A stretch of 64,000 nucleotides of DNA, taken from Thermogemmatispora tikiterensis. Its GTDB lineage: Bacteria; Chloroflexota; Ktedonobacteria; Ktedonobacterales; Ktedonobacteraceae. The notes under the pieces are model-generated. The model made no database searches, had not been told where the DNA came from, and was given only the letters and a program-made list of their open reading frames with translations. The position numbers and the translations under genes are program-made. Of this stretch, positions 42,898 to 52,480 are shown one piece after another (the first letter of the stretch is position 1; each line of letters begins with the position of its first letter). Location: contig NZ_MCIF01000002.1 in the NCBI RefSeq assembly GCF_003268475.1, forward strand, positions 2,777,382 to 2,841,381, in the 5' to 3' direction.

Positions 42898-43602
42898 CTA
42901 ATGCACGCTGAGTCGCCAACGTAGCTGATCAGCATGGCGAATGAGACGTTCCACAATATTACGCCTTAAGCGGTAAACCTCCTGGACACTGCGGAATTCC
43001 TGTGAGCAGTAGCGGACAACCTCACGTGGCTTCAGGCCGCAATGGAAGAGCAGATAGGCGAGATACCGCTCTCGCCGTTGAGGCAGCAGACTCTTGAGTA
43101 TCTCCCAAAGCTCGCCGCCATCATCTCTGTCCTCGCTCACTGGTGCTCCTTCGTAGCCCGGCACTGAGAGAGAAGCCTCGCGCGGTCGGGCGTACATACG
43201 CAAAGTGTCCATGATGGCGCCGTTGAGGCTGGCCCGTAGATAGCTCAGGGCCGCCGCCAGGGAAGTAAACTGAAGGTCGTGCTTGAAAGCCGTCGCCTGC
43301 CAGAACCGCTCAAAAGCCTGGGCAATATAGTTCTCTTCGCTATCCAGACGCATGGCAATCTCTCGCTTAGGATGTCGGCGCATCCAACAGCGGACAAGAT
43401 CGGAGAACTGGTCTTGAAGCAGCGCCCAGGCCTGTTGATCACCTTCCAGAATGGCGCGCTGGAAGATCTCCAGTCCATAGCACTCTTCCTCGTGCCTTTG
43501 CTCGGCTGCTCTCTCGTTCATCGCTTCGGCTCCCCCGGCGTCAACCTCGGTCGGCAGGGCCAGCTCCAGGACACTTGAGAATTGTTCAGTCTGCATGCCC
43601 AT
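42898..43602 (-). CDS. RNA polymerase sigma-70-family (ECF-like) factor
   Basis: 234 aa with ATG 43602 (GCAGG upstream; a TTG at 43629 is an alternative). Region 2-like: 'LQDQFSDLVRCWMRRHPKRE', 'YIAQAFERFWQATAF' and 'LSYLRASLNGAIMDTLRMYA', the usual order of ECF region 2.1-2.4. Region 4-like: 'LLPQRRERYLAYLLFHCGLK' then P-R-E-V-V-R-Y with a helix-turn-helix 'SVQEVYRLRRNIVERLIRHA'. It differs from canonical ECF sequences, as in divergent sigma factors frequent in Ktedonobacteria. Paired with the zinc-finger protein downstream; target promoters are unknown. Confidence 0.72.
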   Translation of the reverse strand: MGMQTEQFSSVLELALPTEVDAGGAEAMNERAAEQRHEEECYGLEIFQRAILEGDQQAWALLQDQFSDLVRCWMRRHPKREIAMRLDSEENYIAQAFERFWQATAFKHDLQFTSLAAALSYLRASLNGAIMDTLRMYARPREASLSVPGYEGAPVSEDRDDGGELWEILKSLLPQRRERYLAYLLFHCGLKPREVVRYCSQEFRSVQEVYRLRRNIVERLIRHADQLRWRLSVH

Positions 43603-43688
43603 CGCTCTCAACCTGCTTTCTTCCTTCAATGCCTTCGCTTACACGGAGATAGTCTTGTTCGTCCGCTTGGTGGCAGGACCCTAAGACA

Positions 43689-43716
43689 TCCATATTCAGG
43701 TAGACGCTATTGTCAG
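43689..43716 (-). promoter_or_regulatory. Candidate promoter of the sigma/anti-sigma unit
   Basis: On the minus strand CTGACA (43716-43711), 16-base spacer, TATGGA (43694-43689). Fair matches only. Confidence 0.4.
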
Positions 43717-43949
43717 GCTGATCTCCAATTTTTCATTCGTATGAGTCCAGATTATGCGTTTATAACGACAGATCTCCCGCCGCCCACCTGGCTCGGCAGG
43801 CGCCAAGAATAGCATTGGAACGATGCGCTGGGCGACCGGGCTTCCCCCTGGACCCAGTCCGTCGACATTGCTCATGGCGGAGACCACTCCTCGACAGGAT
43901 TCAGCTGCCTGAAGGGCCTGAACTCTGCTATAGAAGCGGCTGGAAGCTC

Positions 43950-43987
43950 TTGTGGCTCCTTTAAAAAACAGCTATACTATCGTATAG
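43950..43987 (+). promoter_or_regulatory. Promoter with overlapping palindromic operator, no gene immediately downstream
   Basis: TTGTGG (43950-43955), 17-base spacer, TATACT (43973-43978). The -10 overlaps a perfect dyad CTATAC-TATC-GTATAG (43972-43987). Such overlap is typical of repressed promoters. Confidence 0.55.
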
Positions 43988-44678
43988 AGAGTGTACGGTC
44001 CCTTCTCAGGACAGGCTATGTCGCAGCTAACCAGCTCAGTGTGAACTACTCCACACATTCAACGGCGGGGTGAGAGCAGAGACATGCGAGTAGCGCCGAC
44101 GAGGAAGGAACCGCCGCAGGCGCTGCCTTCTCAGTCGACTGGCTGGCTGCCACTTTCCACGCAGGCCAGGTACGGCGCGCAAGGACATGGCTGAGCAATG
44201 AGCGATCAGGCAACAATGGCGTTCAATAAGCGTTGATCTCTTCTATAGTAGTCTCCTGCCACACAAGCAGCTAGCGACCAAAGCGTCGAACCCGGTCAGG
44301 AAGCTGGTCGCCGGGAGGAGTCAGGAAGGAAGCAAGGAAAAGAAGAGGGACTACCGGCTAAGGTGATGGGGAAGCGAGCGCCGCGCGAAGGAGAGAGGAT
44401 GAGGGTAGGTGCTATCACACCAGGCAGGCAGGCAGCAGAACAGCCAGCAGGCGAAGCAGTCAGTAACGAGCTGACGAACCAGCCGCGGTGTCGGGCGCTC
44501 TCCGCCCCATGTCCCCGATCGGATAGAGAATTTCTCTGGTGAGATACGCAGTACACAGTACCACAGTATTAGCCCAGCCTAACGCTGGATGTCCGGGCCA
44601 CTGATCCCCGCTGCGTGAGAAACCGAACCCAGAAGATGGGGTGGCCATCTTCGGGTGACCTTCGGGAGTACAGTAGCC
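43988..44678. other. Gene-free stretch downstream of the 43950 promoter
   Basis: About 690 bases before the universal stress gene. Only very short frames (8-40 codons) follow the promoter; none has family resemblance. It may give a non-coding RNA or a long leader for the stress gene. Confidence 0.4.
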
Positions 44679-45398
44679 ATGAACAGGCATATCTTGCTTG
44701 GTATCGATCCCGCGATCTCTCCGGCCACCAGGCAGGCGATCACGAAAGTCAGAGAGCTGGTTGAGCAGGCTCCCGCCTTGCACGTGATTCTCCTGACGGT
44801 CATTCCTATCCCCTATACCGCTTCTCCCTCTTTTGGCATGTATGTTGGCCAGATTCAGCCCCTGCCGATCACCACCGAACAACGCCGCGAAGCCGAGGAG
44901 GTGCTCAAGCGCGCCCGACTGGAATTCCAAAAATATACCATCTCCTCTGAACGTATCGAGATGATGATTCGCGTCGGTGAGCCGGCGGGAGAGATCGTCA
45001 GGGCTGCGCGTGAGCTGGGCGTCGACCTGATCGTCGTCGGAAGCCGCGGCGAGGGTTTTCGTCACAAGCTGCGACGCTTGCTCGTCGGTAGCATCTCCCG
45101 CCGTGTCTTAGCGCTTGCCCCCTGCCCGGTGATGATCGTGATGGCTCCGCGGATCGCCCAGCCAGGCGACCTGGTCGCCTGGTATCGCAAGGCCCTGACC
45201 GCTTACCTGGAGGAGCAGACCGGCGCTCTGGCTGTTTTCACTCCCCAGGAGGTCGCCACTATGTTTCTGCCGGCCAGCAAGAAGAAGGCCGGCAGAAAGG
45301 AGGTTGCCGCGGCTACGCTCGCACTTGAACATCTCGTCAATAGTGGCAGGCTCTGCCGTCACGAGGTGGAAGGCCAACTGCGCTATGTCAATGACTAA
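44679..45398 (+). CDS. Universal stress protein fused to a C-terminal winged-helix-like domain
   Basis: 239 aa. Residues 1-~160 are a UspA fold: 'NRHILLGIDPAISPATRQAI', 'ELGVDLIVVGSRGEGFRHKL' and the ATP-binding G-x2-G-x9-G-S pattern in V-G-S-R-G-E-G-F ... V-G-S-I-S-R-R-V, ending 'APCPVMIV'. The C-terminal ~75 residues ('YLEEQTGALAVFTPQEVATM' ... 'LALEHLVNSGRLCRHEVEGQ') have the helix-turn-strand pattern of a winged-helix domain, with 'GRLCRHEVEGQLRY' as the wing. Stand-alone UspA is ~140-160 aa, so this is a fusion. It could link nucleotide binding to DNA or protein binding. The start ATG 44679 lies within a context of CGGGAG. Confidence 0.78.
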   Translation: MNRHILLGIDPAISPATRQAITKVRELVEQAPALHVILLTVIPIPYTASPSFGMYVGQIQPLPITTEQRREAEEVLKRARLEFQKYTISSERIEMMIRVGEPAGEIVRAARELGVDLIVVGSRGEGFRHKLRRLLVGSISRRVLALAPCPVMIVMAPRIAQPGDLVAWYRKALTAYLEEQTGALAVFTPQEVATMFLPASKKKAGRKEVAAATLALEHLVNSGRLCRHEVEGQLRYVND

Positions 45399-45504
45399 GC
45401 CTGGCAGCCCATTATCTGCCTCTTTTAGTTCAGGTACTGGCCTCGACCTATGCCGGGCCTGCTCAGCTTCCTGCAACTCTACTATGTGCATCAGCATGCG
45501 CTCC

Positions 45505-45547
45505 GGGCACTGTGAATCAGCAGAGAGGGAGCCGGTCCACAGTGCCC
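45505..45547. terminator. Terminator hairpin between the stress-protein gene and convergent thioredoxin-fold gene
   Basis: Perfect 10-bp stem GGGCACTGTG (45505-45514) and CACAGTGCCC (45538-45547), 23-nt loop, then C-C-G-T-C-T-T-T-C. Confidence 0.6.
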
Positions 45548-45580
45548 CGTCTTTCCTCACTCAGCCTTGGCAGGAGGACG

Positions 45581-47740
45581 TTAGCGGTCCAACTGGTCGA
45601 GCTGGGCATGTAAAGCCTCTGGTGTCGTCACCGGCTCCTGACAGGCAAAATGTTGGCAGACGTAGGCTGTCGCCCGTCCATTCTGCTGGGGCCGCTCCGC
45701 CAGGAGCGGGATGCGGGCGGCGGCACGCTCCTGCGCGCTGCCGGGTGCCACACAGGCGAGGACAGTGTTGGGTCGATAGCGACGGTTGACCACTGCCAGC
45801 AGAGCGGCTGTTTCTCCAGCCTGCGGGTCGCCAATGATGGCGATCTCACGCTCGGGCGAGAGGGCAAAGTCAAGCGCTCCCAGCACATGCCCGAAGGCAT
45901 GCGGATGCTGGGTCATGATATCCGCCAGGGCTTGCAGATAGCTCTCGGCCAGCTGGCGATAGCGCTCCTCTCCGGTGAAAGCGGCAAGGCGCAGCAGGAC
46001 CTCGGCGGCGACGCTGTTGCCCGCCGGTGTAGCGTTATCCATAATCTCCTTGGGACGGCTGATCAGCGCCTCCTGGTCGCTGCCGGTGTCGAAGAAGCCA
46101 CCATTCTCGCTATCAGCAAAGAGGCGCATGGCTTCCTCCATCAGGCCGCGCGCTTCACTGAACCAGCGCAGCTCGAAGCTGGCTTCGTAGAGGGCCAGCA
46201 GGCCATCTGCCAGAAAGGCATAGTCCTCCAGATAGCCAGCCAGGTGGGCCCGTCCATCCTTCCAGGTACGCTGCAGGCGCCCATCCTTGCGCAGCGCCGT
46301 CAGCAGAAAGTCAGCATTGCGCTCGGCTACGTGCCGGTAATCGCTACGCCCGAGATAGCGCGCCGCCTCGGCGAAGCTGCGCAGCATCAGCCCATTCCAG
46401 GCCGTCAGGACCTTCTCATCGCGTCCCGGCTTGACGCGCTGCTCGCGTGCTGCCAAGAGGAGCGCGCGGCCCTTCTCCAGAGCCTGCTCCAGACGCTCGC
46501 GACTGACCCCGAGACGCTCAGCCACCCGCTGGGGATCAGGCTCGGGCACGTGGAGAATATTCTTGCCTTCAAAGTTGCCGCGCGGGGTCACGCCATACCA
46601 GGCCATGAACAGCTCCCCATCCTCGCCAGGCAGCAGGCGAGCAATCTCCTCGGCCTGCCAGAGATAGAACTTGCCTTCTTCCCCTTCGCTGTCCGCGTCC
46701 TGGGTTGAGTAGAAGCCCCCTTCTGGCGCCGTCATCTCGCGCACGACGTAGTCAAGGGTCTCTTCGGCAATGCGTCGGTAGAAGGGGTTGCCCGTGACCA
46801 GGTAGGCATGCAGGTAGAGGCGGCTGAGCAGGGCGTTGTCGTAGAGCATCTTTTCGAAATGGGGAACCAGCCAGCGGGCGTCAACCGAGTAGCGATGGAA
46901 GCCGCCGCCAAGCTGGTCGTAGATGCCACCACAGGCCATGCGCTGCAGGGTCTGCTCAACGATCTCCAGCTCCGAGCGCTCCCCTTCCTTCACCGCTGGC
47001 AGCTCGCCGGCGGCGCGATGCAGGTGGACACGCAGCAGGAACTCCAGCGCCATGCTGTTGGGAAACTTGGGAGCGCCGCCGAAGCCGCCGTTGACAGGAT
47101 CAAATTCGGCGGCCAGTTCGCTCGCAGCATTGGCCAGAAGTTCAAGCTGCGGCAAGACCTGCCCTTGACTGCGACGCAAGAGGGGCGCGCTGCTCCGCTC
47201 ACGCAGGTATTCAGCCAGGCGCTCGGCCTGCTCCTCAACTTCCTGGCGTCGATTCTGATAGGCGTCGACGATGGTCAGCAACACTCGCGGGAACCCGGCC
47301 ATCACTTGCCCGCCATAGCGCCGGTCCTCGGGCGGGAAGTAGGTCCCTCCAAAGAAGGGCCTGCCATCGGGCGTTAGAAAGACGTTGAGAGGCCAGCCTC
47401 CCTGGCCGGTCAGCGCCTGGACGGCCTGCATGTAAATGGCGTCGAGATCGGGCCGCTCCTCACGGTCAACTTTGATAGGCACAAAGTGACGGTTGATGAG
47501 GGCCGCTATCTCTTCGTTTTCGAAGGATTCGCGCTCCATGACATGGCACCAGTGACAGGCAGAGTAGCCAATGCTGAGCAAAATGGGCTTGTCTTCTTGC
47601 CTGGCTTTGCTGAGGGCTTCCTCCCCCCAGGGATACCAGTCCACCGGGTTGTGTGCGTGCTGCAGCAGGTAGGGACTGGTCTCGTGAATGAGACGATTGG
47701 TATGCTGAGCGCCTTGCGGCGCGCCGCTTGCTTCTGTCAT
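45581..47740 (-). CDS. YyaL/SSP411-type protein: thioredoxin-fold domain plus (alpha/alpha)6-like barrel
   Basis: 719 aa, full length for the DUF255 family. N-terminal thioredoxin-like domain with [21 protein letters not shown] and the active site C-H-W-C-H-V-M ('[20 protein letters not shown]'), then '[18 protein letters not shown]'. The remaining ~500 residues form a toroid related to cellobiose 2-epimerase/glucosaminidase folds ('[20 protein letters not shown]', '[12 protein letters not shown]', '[17 protein letters not shown]'). Function is not established for the family; a thiol-dependent or sugar-related role is suggested. The start ATG 47740 has GGGAGG five bases upstream. It stands alone. 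Confidence 0.92.
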   Translation of the reverse strand: MTEASGAPQGAQHTNRLIHETSPYLLQHAHNPVDWYPWGEEALSKARQEDKPILLSIGYSACHWCHVMERESFENEEIAALINRHFVPIKVDREERPDLDAIYMQAVQALTGQGGWPLNVFLTPDGRPFFGGTYFPPEDRRYGGQVMAGFPRVLLTIVDAYQNRRQEVEEQAERLAEYLRERSSAPLLRRSQGQVLPQLELLANAASELAAEFDPVNGGFGGAPKFPNSMALEFLLRVHLHRAAGELPAVKEGERSELEIVEQTLQRMACGGIYDQLGGGFHRYSVDARWLVPHFEKMLYDNALLSRLYLHAYLVTGNPFYRRIAEETLDYVVREMTAPEGGFYSTQDADSEGEEGKFYLWQAEEIARLLPGEDGELFMAWYGVTPRGNFEGKNILHVPEPDPQRVAERLGVSRERLEQALEKGRALLLAAREQRVKPGRDEKVLTAWNGLMLRSFAEAARYLGRSDYRHVAERNADFLLTALRKDGRLQRTWKDGRAHLAGYLEDYAFLADGLLALYEASFELRWFSEARGLMEEAMRLFADSENGGFFDTGSDQEALISRPKEIMDNATPAGNSVAAEVLLRLAAFTGEERYRQLAESYLQALADIMTQHPHAFGHVLGALDFALSPEREIAIIGDPQAGETAALLAVVNRRYRPNTVLACVAPGSAQERAAARIPLLAERPQQNGRATAYVCQHFACQEPVTTPEALHAQLDQLDR

Positions 47741-47992
47741 GCTGCCTCCCGAGCAAATGCTCGCTTTGCTTTTCAAGCACAGTCTCTTTTCTCCTTTAGA
47801 TGTTCATTGTACGACATCAGGGGATGGAAAGGAGTCCCTTTCGCCTCTTCGCCTGCACACCCCGGCCTGTCAGTCGCCTGACCAGGCTCAGCCCCCTCTT
47901 GCCCTCCAGAGACGGGCAGCAAGCAGCTGCCAGCACAACAGACCATCGCCGCACGCTTCAGTAATGGATCGTTCGGTTTTATGAATCTCCCC
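47741..47992. other. Intergenic region upstream of two divergent genes
   Basis: About 250 bases to the TetR promoter. It includes a TACAAT on the minus strand near 47808 that may be the -10 of the thioredoxin-fold gene; no good -35 was found. No gene was seen. Confidence 0.35.
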
Positions 47993-48021
47993 TTGACTTT
48001 CTTGCCAACGCGGACTATACT
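47993..48021 (+). promoter_or_regulatory. Promoter of the TetR-ABC operon
   Basis: TTGACT (47993-47998), 17-base spacer, TATACT (48016-48021). Near-consensus; the leader is ~60 nt. Confidence 0.78.
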
Positions 48022-48036
48022 CTTATCAGAATTTTG

Positions 48037-48060
48037 TGACCATTTTTATTCATACAGTCA
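48037..48060. promoter_or_regulatory. Imperfect inverted repeat, candidate TetR operator
   Basis: TGAC (48037-48040) and GTCA (48057-48060) with partly matching flanks; another GTCA follows at 48065-48068. It lies just downstream of the -10, a position suited to autorepression. Confidence 0.35.
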
Positions 48061-48086
48061 TTTAGTCAAGAAAGGAGGGCGATGGA

Positions 48087-48917
48087 GTGACAGATCAGCT
48101 CCAGAGGAAGCGTGGCCGGGCCCGCACGTCTCCGGAAAAGCGCCGGGCGCGCGCTGAGCGCATCCTCGATGCTGCTGTAAAGCTCATCGAGCGTTGGGGC
48201 TACGATAAGACGACCATCGACGACATCGCTCGCGAGGCCGGCGTCGCCAAGGGGACCATCTACCTCCACTGGAAGACGCGCGAGGACCTCTTTATGGCTG
48301 TGATCATGCGCGAGGCGCTGGCCGTCATCGAATCGCTGCAGAAGTACATCGTTGAGAATGCTGATAGCTTTGCCTTCCACACGTTTTTTCCCTATGCCTT
48401 TCTGCTCTACCAGCAGCGTCCGCTGGTGAAGGCACTGCTCACCAACGATGCCAGTCTGCTTGGCTCAGTGGCCCAGCATGACTATCTGCAGAGTAATTCA
48501 ATAGCTCGCCGCAAAGTGCTCTTCGCCCACGCCATCCTGGAGCAGATGCAAGCGGAGGGCCTGTTGCGCTCGGACCTGAGTCTCAGGCGCCTCGAATACA
48601 TGCTGGCAGCCATCTTTATAGGCTATATGACGCTTGATCCGCTCTGGCCGGAAGAAGAGCGCCTTCCTCTTGAGCAACAGGCCCAGGATCTGGGCGAGGC
48701 CATTCGGTTGTCTTTAGAAAGCCAGCAGCTACCGCCACCAGAGAGGCGTCGCCGTTTGGCTCACCTAGCAAATGAGCATATTGCGAGCTTCGTGGCAGCC
48801 ATTCGCGCCTATCTGGAACAGTATATTCCAGGCATTTCAGGAGGGAGCACTCATGACAGCTCTGATTCAAGTCAGCGGCCTGACGAAGTATTACGGTCGC
48901 AGTCGCGGCATTCTTGA
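48087..48917 (+). CDS. TetR/AcrR-family regulator of the downstream ABC exporter
   Basis: 276 aa. HTH at ~25-70: 'ILDAAVKLIERWGYDKTTID' then D-I-A-R-E-A-G-V-A-K-G-T-I-Y-L-H-W-K-T-R-E-D-L-F. The ligand half is longer than usual and ends in a disordered Ser-rich tail. Start is GTG 48087 with AAAGGAGGG seven bases upstream. Its last 65 bases overlap the ABC ATPase gene in another frame, so the C-terminal ~22 residues are encoded by sequence that also encodes the ATPase N-terminus. Cotranscribed with the ABC genes; likely a local repressor. Confidence 0.9.
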   Translation: MTDQLQRKRGRARTSPEKRRARAERILDAAVKLIERWGYDKTTIDDIAREAGVAKGTIYLHWKTREDLFMAVIMREALAVIESLQKYIVENADSFAFHTFFPYAFLLYQQRPLVKALLTNDASLLGSVAQHDYLQSNSIARRKVLFAHAILEQMQAEGLLRSDLSLRRLEYMLAAIFIGYMTLDPLWPEEERLPLEQQAQDLGEAIRLSLESQQLPPPERRRRLAHLANEHIASFVAAIRAYLEQYIPGISGGSTHDSSDSSQRPDEVLRSQSRHS

Positions 48918-49767
48918 CCTAAGCTTTGAGATCGAGGAGGGTGAAATCTTCGGTTTTCTCGGCCCCAACGGCGCCGGCAAAACCACCACCATCCGCACGC
49001 TGATGGGCTTCCTGCGTCCCTCGGCGGGCCGTGCCACCATCGCCGGCCTGGACTGCTGGTCGCAGGCGCCCGCCGTCAAGCGGCTCGTGGGCTACCTGCC
49101 CTCGGAGTTCGCCTTTGATCCGGGGCTGACAGGGGCCCAGATCCTGACCTACCTTGGCCACCTGCGCGGCGGCGTTGACCGCTCCTACGTGCAGCAGCTC
49201 TGCGAGCGACTGGATTTCGATCCTGGCAAGCGCTTCCGCGAGTATTCGCGCGGCAACCGTCAGAAACTGGGCCTGATCCAGGCCTTCATGCATCGTCCAC
49301 GATTGCTTATCCTGGACGAGCCGAGCAGTGGCCTCGATCCCCTCAACCAGCAGGAGTTTTACCGCATGCTGCGGGAAGTGCAGAGCGAGGGACACACGGT
49401 CTTCCTCTCCTCGCACATCCTGCCCGAGGTTGAGCAGACCTGCAGCCGCGTTGGCATCATCCGCGATGGGCGCCTCGTCGAGGTGAACGAGGTGAGCCGG
49501 CTCAAGCACATGCGACAGCAGACAGTCGTCATTAGCTTTCCTGGGCCTGCCTCACCGGAGTGGTTCCAGGGGCTGCCAGGAGTGGCCGCCGTCCGCCTCA
49601 ATCGCGACGGTCGCGAGCTGCACCTTGACGTCCAGGGCGAGCTGCAGGCAGTTATCAAGGCAGCTGCCGCCCACGATGCGCTCAGCCTCTCAACCCAGGA
49701 GCCAAGCCTCGAAGAGATCTTCCTGCGCTTCTATCAGGTCGACCAGCCGGTTGCCGCTGGCCGCTAA
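48853..49767 (+). CDS. ABC-2-type transporter ATP-binding protein
   Basis: 304 aa. Walker A G-P-N-G-A-G-K-T-T-T (~residue 37), signature motif as S-R-G-N-R-Q-K-L-G (S-x-G-x-R-Q), Walker B L-L-I-L-D-E-P-S-S-G-L-D-P-L and switch His in S-S-H-I-L. The ~80-residue C-terminal extension fits the DrrA/NatA group that exports drugs, lipids or proteins. ATG 48853 has GGAGGGAG upstream; it overlaps the TetR gene by 65 bases. The permease follows 46 bases downstream. Confidence 0.93.
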   Translation: MTALIQVSGLTKYYGRSRGILDLSFEIEEGEIFGFLGPNGAGKTTTIRTLMGFLRPSAGRATIAGLDCWSQAPAVKRLVGYLPSEFAFDPGLTGAQILTYLGHLRGGVDRSYVQQLCERLDFDPGKRFREYSRGNRQKLGLIQAFMHRPRLLILDEPSSGLDPLNQQEFYRMLREVQSEGHTVFLSSHILPEVEQTCSRVGIIRDGRLVEVNEVSRLKHMRQQTVVISFPGPASPEWFQGLPGVAAVRLNRDGRELHLDVQGELQAVIKAAAAHDALSLSTQEPSLEEIFLRFYQVDQPVAAGR

Positions 49768-49813
49768 GCACTGCTGGCCGCTGTGCGGCGGCCAGTGACG
49801 GGAGGGAACAGCT

Positions 49814-51460
49814 ATGCTGCGTACGATCTGGCTGAAAACGTTGCGCGAGTACTGGATCGCAGTCCTCTGCTGGGGCCTCGGCCTGGGATTGCTGATCTAC
49901 GCCATGTACGCCACCGCTCAGGATGCTCTCAGCGCTGGTGTCACGCAGATTTATCAGTCCTTTAGCTTCTATGGCGATCAGGTGGCGCTCAACACTATTC
50001 CTGGCTACGTCACCTTCCGCGTCTTCGGCACGACCTTGCCAGCCTTTCTGGCCATCTGGGCCATCCTGGCCGGCGCCCGCCTAGTGCGCGGGGACGAGGA
50101 GCGCGGCACGCTCGATGTCCTGCTCTCTCAGCCCCTGGCTCGGATACGCCTCTTGCTGGAAAAGCTGCTTGCGCTTATACTGGCCATCCTCGTGATGATG
50201 CTGATCATTAGCCTCTTTATTCTGCTTGGCCAGCTCAGCGCCAAGCAAGCAGCTGACTACCCGCGCGCCTTGCTGACGGCTCTCAACGTCGGCCTGTTTG
50301 AACTGATCTTTGCCTCCATCGCCCTGCTGATCTCACAGTTCGTGCGCTGGCGCGGTGCCGCCGCCGGCTGGACGGCGGCCATCCTGGTGATCATGTTCCT
50401 GTTCGATAGCGTCGGGCGAGTCCAACACGACTTCGACTGGCTGCGGCACTTATCGATCTTCTACTACTATAATGTTAATAAGCCTCTAATACCCTCAGTG
50501 GCCGCCAACTGGGGAGCCGTGATGCTGCTTGTCCTGCTGGCAGTGGTTTTGATCGTCGCCGGTGCTTTGCTCTTTGCCCGACGCGATCTGGGCGGCGTGG
50601 CGTTGCAGCTCGCCCTCAATGGGCAACGGCAGCCGGCGACGGTCGAGCGCGCTCGGGCGCTGGCGCGCGCCGCTGGCGATCCCTTCTTGCGCTCGCTGGG
50701 TCTGCGCACCCTGCGCGCGCAGTTCACCGCCCTCTTTTGGTGGACGGTGATCACGCTCTTCTTCGTCGAATTTTTGACCGCTCTCATTCCCAGCCTGCTG
50801 GACATCTTCAGGAAGGCAGTTGAGGGCAATGCGGTGATGAGCCAGCTCTTTAGCGGCTACAACGTCGCTACTAACCAGGGCTTTCTGGGAGCGACCGTCT
50901 TCGCCTTTGTCCCTGTGGCCCTGACCATCTTCGCCTTAACGCTGGCCCACAGCTGGAGCCGCGATCTGGATAACCAGCGCCTGGAGATCATCCTGAGCAT
51001 GCCGCAGTCGCGCCTCCGCTTGCTCGCAGAGCATGCTTCGGCTGTCATCCTGGCTTCGCTGATTCCTCCGCTGTTGATCTGGCTCAGTCTCCTGCTGACG
51101 GCCAGCATCATTAATCTGCGCATCGATGTCGGCGACACGGCTGCCGCCTGCTTCAGTATGCTGCCGCTGGAGTGGCTGACGGCTGCCCTGGTCTACCTCC
51201 TGGCGACGCGCCTCTCCTCGGGCCTGACCACGGGCCTCGTCAGCGTCTTCCTGGCCCTCTCCTTCCTGATGGAGTTCCTGCAGCCGATGCTGAAGCTGCC
51301 CGAGTGGCTGATCAATCTCTCGATTTTCCATCTCTACGGTAGCCCAATCACCGAGGGCATGCGTTGGGGTCCCACCTTGACGGTCCTCGGCCTGACCCTG
51401 GTCGTAGGGCTGGCGGCCCTCCTTCACTTCCGGCAAAGCAGCCTCGTGGCCAGGGCCTGA
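49814..51460 (+). CDS. ABC-2-type transporter permease, double-length
   Basis: 548 aa, about 12 membrane segments in two similar halves of six. The first half begins 'LRTIWLKTLREYWIAVLCWG' and holds 'GARLVRGDEERGTLDVLLSQPLAR'-like amphipathic coupling residues (R-G-D-E-E-R-G-T-L-D), the second half has the equivalent S-W-S-R-D-L-D-N-Q-R-L-E-I-I-L-S-M-P. This duplicated form probably pairs as one chain with an ATPase dimer. Substrate unknown; the TetR neighbour suggests drug or lipid export. GGAGGGAAC precedes ATG 49814. Confidence 0.88.
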   Translation: MLRTIWLKTLREYWIAVLCWGLGLGLLIYAMYATAQDALSAGVTQIYQSFSFYGDQVALNTIPGYVTFRVFGTTLPAFLAIWAILAGARLVRGDEERGTLDVLLSQPLARIRLLLEKLLALILAILVMMLIISLFILLGQLSAKQAADYPRALLTALNVGLFELIFASIALLISQFVRWRGAAAGWTAAILVIMFLFDSVGRVQHDFDWLRHLSIFYYYNVNKPLIPSVAANWGAVMLLVLLAVVLIVAGALLFARRDLGGVALQLALNGQRQPATVERARALARAAGDPFLRSLGLRTLRAQFTALFWWTVITLFFVEFLTALIPSLLDIFRKAVEGNAVMSQLFSGYNVATNQGFLGATVFAFVPVALTIFALTLAHSWSRDLDNQRLEIILSMPQSRLRLLAEHASAVILASLIPPLLIWLSLLLTASIINLRIDVGDTAAACFSMLPLEWLTAALVYLLATRLSSGLTTGLVSVFLALSFLMEFLQPMLKLPEWLINLSIFHLYGSPITEGMRWGPTLTVLGLTLVVGLAALLHFRQSSLVARA

Positions 51461-51484
51461 GTGAGACGGCAGGCTCCCCAATAT

Positions 51485-51516
51485 CGGTGGAGGAGAAGCA
51501 GAGTTCTCCTCCACCG
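51485..51516 (+). terminator. Hairpin after the ABC permease gene
   Basis: Perfect 13-bp stem CGGTGGAGGAGAA (51485-51497) and 51504-51516, 6-nt loop. No T-run follows, so a terminator or a 3'-end stabiliser. The 260 bases after it show no gene. Confidence 0.6.
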
Positions 51517-51776
51517 CTCGTCCCCGGACCGAAGCGCGCGCCTCTACTCCTGATGCCGCCCTCCTCTCTCGCCCTACACCAGACGGGAGGCGCCAGCGGC
51601 AGAAAGCCGGCATGTGCTACAATATCTGCGGAGAGCCGAGCTGAGACGCCTCGATGCGCTCTCCATCCGGCGCTTCGCCTCTATCGGCTGTGCCGTTCGC
51701 CTCAGCGGTCAGCCCTTCGGTAGGCCTTAAGCAAGCGATCGAAATCAGAGCGTTGAGCGAGCAGAAAGACGGACGA

Positions 51777-52442
51777 ATGACTATCCAGCAAACTTGGACT
51801 GACGTTGTCGCCGCCGCTACCCTGGCGCTGAAAGCTGGTGATCCTGTCCTGGCCAGGGCGATTGAGCGCGTGGGGCCATGCACCCTGGTACCGGACCCCA
51901 ACCTTTTCGAGGCGCTGATCGATGCCATCATTTCACAGCAGATTTCTATCCAGGCCGCCGACGCGATCATGGCACGTTTGCGTGCTCTGCTTCCTCCCGG
52001 CCCCCTTCAGGCCCAACCTCTTGTGGCCCTCGATGAGCGGCAGCTGCAGGCCGCAGGTCTCTCTTCGCAGAAGATCAGCTACATACGCGATCTCTGTGCA
52101 CGTGTCCTGAGCGGTGAGCTTGATCTGCAGCAGCTGCCAGCGCTTGACGATGAGGCTGTTATCCGTGCGCTGACCGCTGTCAGGGGCATCGGACGCTGGA
52201 CAGCAGAAATGATCTTGATCTTTTCCTTGGGTCGCCTCGATGTCTGGCCCGTTGACGATCTGGGCCTGGCCGAGGGTCTCCGCCTCCTCTACGCGCTGGA
52301 ACGGCGCCCAACGCGCAAGGAATTGCTGGCCTTCGGCGAGCGCTGGCGGCCCTATCGCACCGTCGCAACCTGGTATATTTGGCGCACACGGCGCCTGTCA
52401 ATGCAAAGCAACCGCGCCAAAACACGCATTGTATCGCTCTAG
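51777..52442 (+). CDS. DNA-3-methyladenine glycosylase II (AlkA-like, HhH-GPD)
   Basis: 221 aa, all-helical repair enzyme that excises alkylated purines. HhH motif in [14 protein letters not shown] (residues ~135-148) followed by the catalytic Asp in V-W-P-V-D-D-L-G-L. '[20 protein letters not shown]' near residue 50 is the family's conserved helix. It lacks the N-terminal beta domain of E. coli AlkA and corresponds to the short, MagIII/Mag1-like form. The start at ATG 51777 is favoured by family length; the ribosome site is poor. It is 39 bases upstream of the next gene. Confidence 0.88.
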   Translation: MTIQQTWTDVVAAATLALKAGDPVLARAIERVGPCTLVPDPNLFEALIDAIISQQISIQAADAIMARLRALLPPGPLQAQPLVALDERQLQAAGLSSQKISYIRDLCARVLSGELDLQQLPALDDEAVIRALTAVRGIGRWTAEMILIFSLGRLDVWPVDDLGLAEGLRLLYALERRPTRKELLAFGERWRPYRTVATWYIWRTRRLSMQSNRAKTRIVSL

Positions 52443-52480
52443 TACCATCCGCTTACTTTCAGCAGGCAACAGAGCCGGTC

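Noticed and set aside
44284..44310. tRNA-like T-loop sequence (GTCGAACCCGG)
   Set aside because: No acceptor, D or anticodon stems can be built around it.
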